From Gonium pectorale (lineage: Eukaryota; Chlorophyta; Chlorophyceae; Chlamydomonadales; Volvocaceae), in NCBI GenBank assembly GCA_001584585.1, contig LSYV01000012.1:662171-726170 (forward strand): a stretch of 64,000 nt of DNA, given 5' to 3'. Shown piece after piece: positions 48,901 to 60,410 of this stretch. Position 1 is the stretch's first letter, and every line of letters begins with the position of its first letter. Made by a program: the position numbers and the translations under genes. The notes beneath the pieces are model-generated. The model ran no database searches. It was given only the letters and a program-made list of their open reading frames with translations, and was not told where the DNA came from.

Positions 48901-51389
48901 GGGGCCCTTGATGCTCACCTTGCCGGCCCCCCGCGTCTTGCGCGCCTCCCGCTTGGAGTCCAGGTAGGCCGCCTTCTTCTGCAGACGCAGCGGGGCGCCA
49001 GCGTACTCCAGGGAGCTGCCCAGCACCTGCGCGGCAGAGGCACGTGGGAGCTTGTCATTCCGCAGCTGCGCGAGGAAGCGCGGGCTTCCGCGATGTCGCG
49101 GTATCCGCGGCTGCAGGTGCGAACCACCCATTTTAACAGGTCGACAGGTTTGTATCGCACCCCTGCGCCCGCCTGCACCCTACATCCCCCTCCCCACTGC
49201 CACCGCCACCAACACCGCCCCTCCGCACTCCCGAAGTCACCTTCTCGGCCAGCTCCTCCGACGCAAACTCCACAAACACCGATCCCTTAAACATCTTGCT
49301 CTTCATGTGGCGCCGCATGCGGACGCAGTTGACGGCCGCGTGGCCGTTGAAGAACTCCGTAATCGCGTCCACCGTTGTGTCCACGGGGAAGGGCCGAACG
49401 TACAGGGAGCGCGAGTCAATGGCCTTCGCAATGGCCGCCTCGTCCTCCAGCGGCTATGGGGAGGCAGGCGGGTCCGGTTCAAGCGACAGGCGTGAACGAA
49501 GGGGGCACGGAGGGTGGTTTCTGCATGCAGAGGGTCTGCGAGACCCGGAGGGAGGGGCACGGAGGGTGGAGGCCGGGCGCCAAGCCGTCCATGGCAATGG
49601 GTTTGGTCGAGATTGGGGCGAGCGCGTCGGACTCGAACCTGCTGCCCGCTCGACCCATAGTCGCGGGCAGCCGCGGCACAGCCGCGCAGCTGCCACAGCC
49701 GCCGTGCAGCTGCTCTCAGCGTGGGGAGGGTTTGAAGGAAACAGGGTAGGATAGGAGAAGACTGGGGAGGGGGGGCCTGGGCTGTCACGGACACGCGACG
49801 TGAGGCTCCCCCCAACCAGCCCTAAAAGTGCTCGAGGCGCGCCCGCCACGGGCCGACGGCCGCCCCGAGACCCACCATCCTGGATGCCATGGCCTCCAGC
49901 GCTCCCCGCTCCCCCAACCGACAAAACCTCCTGCCAGCACCTCGCTTAGGCCGGAGCCGCTCACCGTCTTGCGCTTGAGCTTGGTCTTGCTCTCATCCAG
50001 CACGAGGCTGGCAGAGCCCGCCAGCACGTCCGCCACCCGCGACACCACGTCGGCGGGCACCTGATCCGGCTCCGACGAAGTCACCTGCGGGAATACAGAG
50101 CGGTGGGGACAGGGCGGAGCCAGGAGTTTGCCCAAGCTTCCTCGCTGTGGACAAGCTGGAGGCGCAGGCCGTGCCTTTCCCACGGGCACCGCAGGGGGGA
50201 TGCGCAGGGCAGGGCGGAACGGGGCGCGCTGCATTGAGGCGAGGATGTAGTTCTAACGGGTCCACCAGGCGAGGCGAATCGGGGGCATCGGTACAGAAAG
50301 AGAGGCTGATCGGGGTCATGGGGGCCCACGGGCTGATATGGACCCCCGCTGCCGAGGTTGGGCGTGGCTGGGGTGGCGTCGGGGCACCGCAATGGCGGGC
50401 AGGGGCCGATGCCAGACGGGCGACCCCGCGCAGGCCGAAGACCGCACCCCCGGCCTTGGCCGCCGCCCCGGCCTTTGCAAAGCAAAGGTGGCGAGGCCCG
50501 AACTGTGCAGTGTATCGCCAGGGACCCCCAGGAACCTCCGGGGATTTCCATCGTGCTGCACCGCCTGGTTCGATGCTGCCGGCGCCGTACCGGTACGCCA
50601 ATCGTCCCCCGTCCGCATGGCAAGATGGCTCGCAGCGAGGCAAGGCGACGGGAGGCGGGGCGAGGAACTCTGGTTCGCTGAGGGACTCATCCCCTCTGGC
50701 GAAGCCAGCACCCCAGCGCGCCACTTCATTCGCTGTTTCTGATAGTCAACGGCATTCAAGAGCCTTTCGGGCTGGGACCGCTGCAGGGACGTGTGCTGGG
50801 AACTGCATCCGACTCTCTCCAGTGCAGGCTCCCCTCACGCCCTGGCAACGCCCCCGCCTCCTTCAGAGCTGTCCGTTCCCTTCCGCACCTTCAGGAGGTC
50901 CCGCATGCGTTGGAAGGCAATAATGATATTCAGCTTGACGTCTGCGGAAGAGGCAGCGAACGTGAAGGCAGTTGGACACTGCAGTACGGGGCCAGACGCG
51001 GGTACGTGCCGGCACGGCAAACCGGCCCTCCCCCAGAAGCCTCCGCAGCCGACAGCTGCGCCGCGCCCGCTCAGCTCACTCCCACGCAAGCTGCTGCAGT
51101 TACGGGCAACGATCGAGCGAAACTCACAGCCATTCGGGTCCTCAGCCATGCGCTCCTTGAGGAACTTGTCCTTCGGGAGGTTGCTGTCCGAGAAGTAGAA
51201 CTCCACCTGCGCGTGAAGAGCATTCGTTCAGACCCTACGCATGCTGCAACTGGGGCCTGAACGTCTCGGCGGCGGCAGTCGGCGGCAGCAGCGCCGGGGA
51301 GGCCGCGAAAATGTCCTTGGGGTATCCTAAGCAAGGTCACTGACCTGTCGGAGCACCTTCGCCTTTGTGGCATCGTCCAGGGCCGCCAT
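45971..51389 (-). CDS. La-related RNA-binding protein (La/SSB homologue)
   Basis: La binds the UUU-OH 3' ends of new RNA polymerase III transcripts, protecting pre-tRNAs in the nucleus. Exons: 51389-51345, 51206-51128, 50941-50889, 50084-49965, 49453-49241, 49026-48919, 48611-48435, 48015-47850, 47618-47515, 47090-46923, then a terminal exon interrupted by a gap and ending at 45971. All joints through exon 10 agree in phase. The start MAALDDATKAKVLRQ runs into the La motif VEFYFSDSNLPKDKFLKERM. An RRM follows in exon 5 (SLYVRPFPVDTT, then GSVFVEFASEELAEK), then an acidic low-complexity linker with KRSK, a second RRM-like domain (DKILFVE and KGGIIRFKTAELA), and a C-terminal RGG run ending RGGRH. 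At least 411 residues plus the tail. It is divergent from the dynamin gene across 393 bp. An RGG tail instead of the vertebrate basic tail is unusual. Confidence 0.9.
46080..46689. other. Assembly gap (610 N) in the La C-terminal RGG repeat
   Basis: Unknown bases. The right-hand end of the terminal La exon is a GGC/CGG-rich repeat coding RGGRGG. The repeat is the probable cause of the gap, and the true tail length is not known. Confidence 0.95.
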
Positions 51390-51782
51390 TTCTCTGAGTG
51401 CCGGGGCAACTTCCGACAGCAGAGCGCGTTCCGCTGGTAGGTCCAGGAGCAGACTATAGAGTCACAAAAGAAAGTATTCGAAATAGCGGTCGTCTACCGG
51501 TATCATCGCGCATGAAGTAACTAACACCGACCCCCGCCGTAACTCAAGAACTTTTGGTCATACCTCATGCGGTGCGTATAATGAGGTATCGGCCTTGCAG
51601 CAGCGCACAGACATTGCAGGACAGCTGTGCTGAAGACCGTGTCCGAACACTACGCAAGCAACGTGGTTTTCCGCGCACACCAATCTTTTGCATCACCGTT
51701 TCTAATTATCGACAAGTTCCCGTAGCGCGTCAAGGGTGGGGTTTGGTGGGGGGCTAGTGTTCGATTTTGAGCCCGAGGAAGG
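51390..51782. promoter_or_regulatory. Divergent promoter region between La and dynamin-related gene
   Basis: 393 bp separates the start codons of two head-to-head genes. It must contain both promoters and 5' UTRs. I do not see a clear TATA box. Confidence 0.5.
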
Positions 51783-54700
51783 ATGGCGCCTGACCCCGCT
51801 GCGATGGAGGACACGCTTGGTAACAGCCTAATTCCAATTGTCAACAAGCTACAGGACATCTTCGCCCAGGTGTGTATGCCGATGCTTCGGCAACGCACCC
51901 ATCTGCGCACGGGGGCGTCGCCTGAGCTCGCGGGCTGCACCCAGGATGCCGCGCATCCCGAGTGATTGTTGCGCTTCAAGTTTGGGAGCGTGTTTCGCTC
52001 CCCCCCGGGCACCCAGGGTTCGCGGCCCCCGCAACTAAGCTTGCCTCGAGCTCCCGTCCTGCCCTCGGCCAGGTCACCGTCGACCTCAAGCTCGACCTGC
52101 CACAAGTAGCTGTGGTGGGGAGTCAGAGCAGCGGCAAGAGCAGCGTGCTAGAGGCGCTGGTGGGTGGAGGTTTCGAGGCGGGCGGTGACAAGAAGGCTAA
52201 CGGCACAAGCCGCGGCGCTGCGCGCGGCCCTGTGCCAGTCGAGCCGGGGTTTTCCAAGCCTAGATTCTACCCACGTGGCTGGGGCGCCCAGAGGTCTATA
52301 TACCACGCGCACACGCTGTTCTGACACTCCGCAGCAGGGCGCCAGCCCTCCACCCATCGCACCGCGGCCCGCATCCCCAAGCGCCCCGACACCTCCGACT
52401 CGGCTCCAGCCCCCGTGCGATCCCGCTCCCTCACCCGCAAAACTGCCTCGTCCCGTCTACCCAAAAGCACACTCGCTTTCGGACTGCGTCTCCATCCATC
52501 CTATCCGTCCGCGGCGAGCCTCGCCCCTGCCCCCTCCCCTCTGCCCCGCTCCTCTCCAGGTCGGCCGTGATTTCCTGCCCCGGGGCAGTGACATCGTCAC
52601 CCGGCGACCGCTCATCCTGCAGCTCGTCAAGACGCCGCCCACGACCGGCAGCCGGCACTCGGAGTGGGGCGAGTTCCTGCACGCGCCGGGGAAGATGTTT
52701 TACGACTTTGACCGCATCAGGCACGCCGGGCCCGTGGGGACTGGGATCTTCCTGCGAAGCTGGGGAAAGGGCGCTCCGGGAGCGGGGCCACTGGCGGGGA
52801 AACGGGGGTCCGAGGCGCAGACCTCTGAAGTAGGGAAAGGTCGGCCGTAGTATCGCACGCGCGGTACAGCACGTGAGATACTACGGCCGACCTTTCCCTA
52901 CTTCGATACGAATACAAACCGCCTCGCAATTGCTGGCTTCCGCCACGACGGGGCCCAAAACGCCACCGCTCCGCGCATTCCTCTGCAGCCCAAACCCGCG
53001 ACTGGCACCGGCGACCCAAACTCGCGACCCTGCTCCTACGACCCTGCTCCCGCAGGCAGGAGATTCAGCAGGAAACGGACCGGCTGGTCGGCGCCAACAA
53101 GAACGTGTCCGACAAACCCATCCGGCTCAAGATATTCAGCCCGCGAGTGCTGTGAGTGGGGCGGGTGACGCGGGCGGCCCCGAGCCCAGGGGCTCCAAGC
53201 AACAGGCGCACCGGGAGGCCCGGGGTGCGGCACGGGTTGCTGGGTATGGTCCGCATCCCCGCATGCATGCCCGTCGCCAAACGCATCCCCGCTGGGCGAG
53301 ATTGCCGCCACTGTGACCCCCGCGCGTCCCTTCACTTTCGCGAGAGCGTCCTATCCACAGAACGAGCTTATGTGAAGTCCTCTGGTACCCGAAGGGACCA
53401 TCACCCCACCCACTCGCTCCTGCGAAGGGACGCTGGGAACATTTCGCCTTTCTGCCTTCGATGACTCGGGACGGCTTGGGGTGGAGGCTTCTGTAGTGAG
53501 GACGCCCTTATTCTTCTGACCCACTCGCTCGCTGCCCCCCCCCCCTGTCTGGGAACCCCCTCAAACTGGGACCCACTCGGCGTCTGTGGGACGACGACCC
53601 CGCTCTCTCTGCCCCGGCATCCTCTGCGACCCCCCTCGGCGCCCGCCCCTCTGGCGCCCTTCAGGACGATGACGCTGGTGGACCTGCCCGGCCTGACACG
53701 CATCCCCGTGGGTGACCAGCCGGGCGACATTGAGGCGCGCATCCGTGAGATGGCGCTTGAGTACATCCGGCGGCCTAACTGCATCATCCTCGCGGTCTCG
53801 CCCGCCAACGTGGACCTGGCCACCAGCGACGCTTTGCAGCTGTCGCAGGTGGCGGACCCGGAGGGCGTGCGGACAATCGGTGGGTCGGGTTAAACGGGCT
53901 GTGGGGCACGGGATTGAGGAACACGCGCTGGGGAACGTGAAGAGGAAGGGGAATTGGAGTTGAGCTGGCGCGCACAAAGTGCGCTCGCAGGATCTTGTGG
54001 CGGGATAGAGGGGGATGGGCGAGGGGGGTTTGTGGTGGAGGGGATGAGGTTGTGCCAGCTGCCAGGGAAGGGAGGCGACGGACACGGAGTAGCGAGAGGG
54101 GGGTGCGAAGGTGGCGATCCATGGGCGGCGCGAGGGTGACGGGTATGCGATTGCTCGTGGCATGGGCCCGCATGGCATGTCGACATGGGTCCCAGCCTGG
54201 GAGCGAGACTGGGAGCCACTGGAAGGGCAAGGATGGATTAGCCGGTGACGGCCTGTGCGTCACCTTCAAGCACATGTAAACCTCTCTTAGCGCGCATACG
54301 GTAGGCCCCCAGCTGCCGGCCCGAAGGCACGCGGCGTAGGATGAGTGAATGGGTGGGGATGAGGAGGTCGGCGGCTCGGGGGTCTGGGGTGCGGACGGGC
54401 GGACGGGCGCAACGGGCCTCAACACCTTGGTTTCCCGAGCGGGAAATGCCTGCAACCGTCCTTGCCGCTTCCCCTCCTGGGGTGGTCTTCAACACCCTAC
54501 CCGCATCCTTACCGCTTCATCACAAACGCTGCTGGCGCCCAGCCCGTTGTTATGTATACCCTTTCTCCTTTACCGCTTCTCCAGCGCTTCCGGCGCGGGG
54601 CATCTCACTCAGCTGCATGGCCTGGACCGAGGGACCCGACGCGGCACGCGCCAGACCGTGAACTCCTCAAGGCCCTGCGAGCCTCGCCTTTCAGAACCCG

Positions 54701-57700
54701 TTCCACTTGCCCAATGTAAACCGCTGCGGCCCGAGCAGGCGTGCTGACCAAGCTGGACATCATGGACAGGGGCACCGACGCAGCTCACATCCTGCGCAAC
54801 GCGCACATCCCGCTGCGCCTGGGCTACATCGGGCTGGTGCTGCGCGCCCAGGCGGACATAGCGGCGGGGCTGCCCATGTCGGAGTGCCGCAAGTGCGTTT
54901 TTCGGGGGGCTGAGGCTGGGGGAGTATCGCGCACGCGGACGGGGCACATGGGGCTTGGCGCATGGGGGTCGTACGTGAGTGTGACAGTCTGCTGGGGACG
55001 GAGTCGGGGGCGTGGGGCCGCCCAGCATCGGAGGTGCCGCGCAGCTCTGCGTACGAGTGCTGGAGAAATGAGGCACTCTCCAACTCCCCAGCCAATCACA
55101 TGAGCCATCCTCACCCGCCCCGGCAGGCGCGAGGAGGTGTTCTTCGCCTCCCGCGCCGAGTACCGCGACGTGGCGGCTCATTGCGGGGTGGCCACGCTGG
55201 CCCGGCGGCTGAACGCCATCCTGGTGGAGCACATCCGGGGGCTGCTGCCCGGGCTGCGGAGGCGCATACACGACGCGCTCGAGGTGGGCCGCGGTGGGGC
55301 GTGGGTGATGTGGGGCAGGTGATGGGGATGGGCCGCGGTAAGGCAGGCGGAAACGAGGCAGGCAGTAGCCCGTCGGGGTCGGGTGTGCCGTGGCGCTTTG
55401 GGGGGGGGCAGTGGGACGGCAGGCATCCTCAGTAGGGGAGCCTGGGGTGCATTCTCTCGGTTTGGGGATGGATGGGTTTCGATAGGATGGGCCGCGGCAG
55501 GCAGCCTCGGGTTGGGGCCGCGGTGGGGCAGGCGGTGGGGGTGAGGGTGTCGCGGCTGGGCAGGCAGAGGCGTGGCCCAAGGCCCGAGGTCGTAGCTCGC
55601 CAGGGCGGGGTGTGCCCTGGCGGATTGGTGCGGTGGGTATCGATAAGGCGGTGCACGCGGAGGGTAGGGACAAGGAGGGGCGCGACCGGGACTGCGGAGG
55701 GTAGGGACAGGGAGGGGCGCGACCGGGACTGCGGAGGGTAGGGACAAGGAGGGGCGCGACCGGGACTGCGGAGGGGATGGCCTAACGTTTGCAGCGTGCT
55801 CCGGCAGCAGCGCCCGATAGCTGCCGGTTGCCCAAGGCAGTGACACCAGTCCAGGGAGTGTGGGTTTCGGGCGCTAGGCCTCTGCAGCTGCGCCGCTGGT
55901 CCTCCTGCCTCCTTGCTGTCAGCTTATGTCCCTTCCTGACTCAACGATCACCCGCTACGCCAGCGCGGTGGCAGACGTGTGAGGCGTAGCCTCGGACGCT
56001 ATATCTGTGCGGCTGCTCCCCACGCGTCCGTCTCAACCTTCTTGTAACCCGGTTGTGATTCGGATCCGCACCTGATACGCGATTCGGCCCCGCTTCCCAC
56101 AACGCCCCGGCACCTCAGGCGCGCCAGGCGGAGCTCCGCACTCTGGGCGACCCGGAGCCGGTTCAGAGCAGGAGCGCAAAGTGGGTGCGGGCAGGAGGCC
56201 TTGGGGCAAGATGCTTCCCGCGCGGTGCACGGCATGGGGTTGGGCGTTGGGCGTTGGGGCGAGCCTCCCCTGGTATATTGTGTCAGGTCGTGGTGCTGGG
56301 TGTTTCATGCGGTACTAATGCGGAAGGCGGCGACAGCAGCGAGCCCTAGGACATCATTTTGTTCACGTGCGTCGTATAGCGAACCGTTCCGTCGCGATTC
56401 GGTCGATGTAATACTCTCCGGCCACTCAGCACTGCCGTGTACTTGGCCGCTGGCCGCCTCAACACCCCGTCCCCCGTTCCCACCCCGTCCTTCAGGGGCG
56501 CCTATCTGCTGCAGCTGCTGTGCGACTACGCCGAGCGCTACGCCGCGCTGCTGGACGGGCGGCACCTGGACCTGCGCATGGCGCAGCAGCTGTCGGGCGG
56601 CGCGCGCGTGCGGGAGGTGTTCACGGAGCAGTTCCTGCCGGCGCTGGGCCGCCTGGACCCCGCGCGGGACCTGTCGGACGCCGAGGTGTCGACCGTCATC
56701 CGCAACGGCGGCGGCGTGTCGGGCAGCCTGCTGGTGCCGCAGGTGGGGGTGCCAATGAGCGAGGTCGACCTTGAATGGTTACGTATCCTACGTTGCGCAT
56801 GTGGGGTTGTAGCCATGTCTCGGGCTGCTGTCTTCCTCACCGTCTATCGTCTGTCACCTTTGTCAGTCCCGTTGACCCCATGTACGGTGTCGTACGCAGG
56901 AGCCGTTTGAGCTGCTGGCGCGCCGCGCCATCCAGCAGCTCATGCCGCCGGCGCTGTCCTGCAAGGAGCGGGTGCACGAAGAGCTGGTCAAGATCGCGGA
57001 GCAGGCATGCCCGCCGGAGGCGGGCAGGTAGGGCTTGCGGGGGTGGGGTTGAGAGCAAGAAAACAGGCCGTGACGGGTCGCGATAAACGGGGCGCTGAAC
57101 CGCTGTGAGGATGCGGTGGTATGCAAAGTCTGCCCGCGGATTTCCTGCTGAAGACAGCTCTGAGAAGCCGGCTTGCCCTGCTAGGAGCAGCCATGCTTCC
57201 CCGAACTGTCTTTTGCCTTATCAGGCCGTGTGCGCCAAAGGCAGCCTGGTGGGCATGAGCATGCGGTTACAGGGCACCGGGGCATGGCGGTGCGGGGGCA
57301 GCAGCCCCGCGATGGGTATTGTTGCCCAAGGCCGCGCCGCAGGGCAGGCCTTTGCACCGTCAAGGTGCCCATTCCACCCATGGCTGTGAGCCACTACATC
57401 CACACCCCACCGTCTGTGCTAAAGCTCCCTCTGCCGAACCCCCAATTGCCCCTGCAGGTTCCCCTCGCTGCAGCGCCACCTGGCGCACGCTGTGGTCGAC
57501 TTCATCGCCTCGGGCGCTGTGCCCGCCGACGCCATGATCCGCTCGCTGGTGGAGTGCGAGTGCGACTTCATCAACGTGGACCACCCCGACTTCATCGGGG
57601 GGCGGGGGGCCATCCGGGCGGTCATGCAGGTGCGTGGGCGCGGCCGCCTGGAGCAGCGGGCGGGCGTGTATCGGGGGGGGGGGAGAGTGTGAAGTCATTG

Positions 57701-60410
57701 AAAGGAGCCGTTGACAGGGCAGGAAGTCCTCGCTCGGGGGTTGATGATATTCTTTTATGGACAGGGCCTTGGAAGCCGGTTGAGGAGGCGTGCGCCGCTG
57801 GCTGCAAAGCATGGCACGGGTTGCGCATGAGCGTGGACCACCCGGAACCGGTCAGGGCACGGGGGGCAGGGGGCGATCCGGGCAGCCATGACGAGGTACG
57901 GCATGCTCGGTTGGTTGTGCGCGGCAGCCTGGTGCAGCGGGCGTGGTGCGACAAGGAGGCAGTCGGGAGCGACGTGGGTGTCGGGAATGGCGAAACCTTG
58001 GCTGGAACCCATACCTGCGTCACGCTCAGTATATCAGCATTGCACCGCATTGCCCACCTGCCCCCCGTCCAATCCCCTCCATTGCGCAGGACCGGGCTGC
58101 GCGGCAGGCGGCCGCCGCGGCGCAGCGTAAGGAGAGCGGCGAGGGGCCCAGCACCGCCTCGGGCAGCGGCCAGGGCGGCGCGTCGGGTGCGGTGCCTCGC
58201 AAGGCGCTGGGCTCCGCCGAGAACGGCACGCGCCTCGCCGCCCCCGGCATCGGGCTCAAGGTGCGGCGAGGCTGGGTCGGGCTCCCTATGTCGCAGCCGC
58301 CCTCGGCCCGCTTCCTACCCGCGCTTGCGTGAGACGCATGGGGCGGCTTGGCTGGGCGGCAGCGCGTGGCGCACAGAAGGGAAGGGAAGGGTCGGCGCAG
58401 ACTGTGCGCCACGCGCTGCCGCCCAGCCGTCTTGCTGCATGCCTAAGGACACCGCGGTGGGGGGGGCGGAGGATTCCGCGCTCCTGACACAGGATCATTG
58501 CGTTGTTCGCGCTCGCGAACGTCCGACCCGGTCCGCGGGATGCCGATCATGTTCCACCATGCAACGGCAAAGGCGTTGCCCCTCCTTGGACCCATGGGTC
58601 GACCTGCGCCAGCTCACCCTTCCACTCCACTCCTCGCCCCAGGGTCTTCCCGACAGCAGCCCCTCCCTGGATGACGTCCTACTGCCGGCCTCGACCCGGC
58701 GCCGCCGCAGCGAGAGCGAGTCGGACCTGGCCTCGGCCTCCCACTCGGGGGGGCAGGGCGCGCTGGGCACCGGGTGGTTCAGCTGGTTTCTGCGGGAGCG
58801 ACCGGACGGCACCGCCCTTCTGCCAGGCGGCGGAGGCGGGGGCGGAGCGTCCACGTCCGGGACCGGCCTGGGGCGCGGCGGCGAGGACGGCGGCGTGGCG
58901 GTGGCGGCGGCCGCGGCGGCTGGGAGCGTGGCGCCGCTGCCGTCTCTCTTGGCGCGGCAGGTGGGGCAGGGAGGGCATTCGGGCCGCTTGGGAAGGAATA
59001 CAGAGGCCGGGCTGGGCCTTGAAAGGCGCGGCGCACCGGAGGCTCCGGACGCAGGCGTTGCTGGCTGAGGTGGGAGGTCACGGTGCGTTTGTCAACGCGG
59101 TTAGTGTGAGCCCCGTGCTACCGTTCGTATCACCGTATGTATGTGACCCGAAAACAGCTGTTGAGAACAAGAACGGGCTCCGAGGTCACGGAATGTACAT
59201 GCACTCGCTTGCTTGCCGCTGGTGGACCTTTGGTGCGCACCGCAGGGGCACAACGCGGGGCGCTCGCGGCTCACGGAGAGCGAGGCGGCCGAGGTGGACG
59301 TGGTACGGCGGCTGGTCGAGTCGTACTTCGCGATATCGCGGAAAAACCTGGCGGACCTGGTGAGCAAAGCAGTGGCTTGCCAGTAGGTCGTCGAATGATT
59401 GCCGACACGGGTTGAGCGAGGTCCGGGCGGAGCCGACACGCTACCACGATCTTTACCGCGTGCCGGACTATGCCAATACTCGCACCGCTCCCGCACTTGT
59501 CGCGGTACCAAACGCAGGTCCCCAAAGCCATCATGCACTTCATGGTCCACTACACCAAGCGGGGCCTCCAGCAGCACCTCATCAAGAAGCTGTACAGGTA
59601 CGGCTGTACGGCTTCGTTAGCCGCGATGCGCGTGTCCTGGGGCCCCTGTTGGAGATGGCCTGCGGGCCAGCTGGACATCGGTACCCCCCATCCCAGTATT
59701 GTGTGCCTGTGCCGCGCTGAGCGAGACCCGAGCTCGGTGAGGCTTGCGGGCGCCGCGGTTGCCAGCTCGTACATAGTACGGGCATGTATCAAACGCGTGC
59801 AGTACCGAGACTGTGAGGGCGGAGGTTCTGACGCGCAGACTCGGGGGGAGAGACCATATAGCATTTGCTTCACACAGTCCTTTCACCCGTCCGGCAACCT
59901 TTGTGCCTCCACACAGCAACGTCGCACACAGCGATCCTACATGATTCTATTGCTCCCCGTATGCGATCCAACACACGTAGGGATGACCTCCTTGACGGGC
60001 TCCTGACCGAGGCCGACGACGTGGTGGCCCGGCGCAACGCTGCCAAGGAGGCGGTGGCCATCCTCCGCTCCGCCGTGGCGGCGCTGGAGGAGGTACCGCT
60101 CGAGATGCAGCACGCAGGGACCAGCACCAACGGCACGCCCGGCGGGGGCGGCGCCGCCGCCGCCAACGGCACGCCCGGCGGGCAGCACATCAGCGCCTTC
60201 TCGGCCGCCGCGATAGAGGCCGCCGCCGCGGCGGCACGGTCGACGGCGAGCAGCGCGTACGGCAGCGCTGACGGTGCCGGCGGCGGTGGGTTCAGGAGCC
60301 AGACCGAGGCGGTTGACCGTTCGCCGTCGATGGCGGCGGCGGCGCACCTGGCGGCAGCGGCGACGGCGCAGCTGCAGGCCACGACGCTTCGGGGCGGTGA
60401 CGCGGCGTAG
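51783..60410 (+). CDS. Dynamin-related GTPase (DRP3/Dnm1-like)
   Basis: Large GTPase that assembles on and constricts membranes, in this subfamily mitochondrial and peroxisomal division. Exons: 51783-51869, 52073-52159, 52560-52720, 53056-53151, 53665-53879, 54739-54892, 55127-55283, 56119-56180, 56496-56742, 56900-57027, 57458-57629, 58090-58260, 58643-58960, 59246-59359, 59518-59597, 59981-60410; all phases agree and the product is 892 residues. G1 is GSQSSGKS (45-52), then [16 protein letters not shown]3 DLPG (150-153) and G4 TKLD (219-222). The middle domain follows ([30 protein letters not shown]). Residues 523-685 are a Ser/Gly-rich variable region without a PH domain. The GED holds [20 protein letters not shown] and [15 protein letters not shown] sequence. 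An Ala/Gly-rich tail of about 90 residues follows the GED. Intron 3 appears to use a GC-AG pair. VPKAIMHF favours DRP3/Dnm1 over classical dynamin; the subtype is tentative. Confidence 0.93.
52827..52903. repeat. Perfect 28-bp inverted repeat in dynamin-gene intron 3
   Basis: Arms at 52827-52854 and 52876-52903 are exact reverse complements, with a 21-base loop. They begin GAAGTAGGGAAAGGTCGGCC and lie entirely within the intron 52721-53055. In RNA this would form a long perfect hairpin. It could be a MITE remnant or a small-RNA precursor. Confidence 0.85.
55659..55776 (+). repeat. 36-bp tandem repeat in dynamin-gene intron 7
   Basis: Three copies of a unit containing GGAGGGTAGGGACAAGGAGG followed by GGCGCGACCGGGACTGC, with one base difference. 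It lies in the intron between exons 55127-55283 and 56119-56180. Confidence 0.8.
58350..58428. repeat. Perfect 27-bp inverted repeat in dynamin-gene intron 12
   Basis: Arms 58350-58376 (starting GGCTGGGCGGCAGCGCGTGG) and 58402-58428 are exact reverse complements around a 25-base loop. Pairing continues imperfectly outward to GCATG on each side. It lies inside the intron 58261-58642. Confidence 0.85.

Noticed and set aside
57230..59068. 612-residue open frame on the plus strand
   Set aside because: It overlaps dynamin exons 11-13 in mixed frames and crosses clear GT-AG introns; only exon 13 is read in the true frame.
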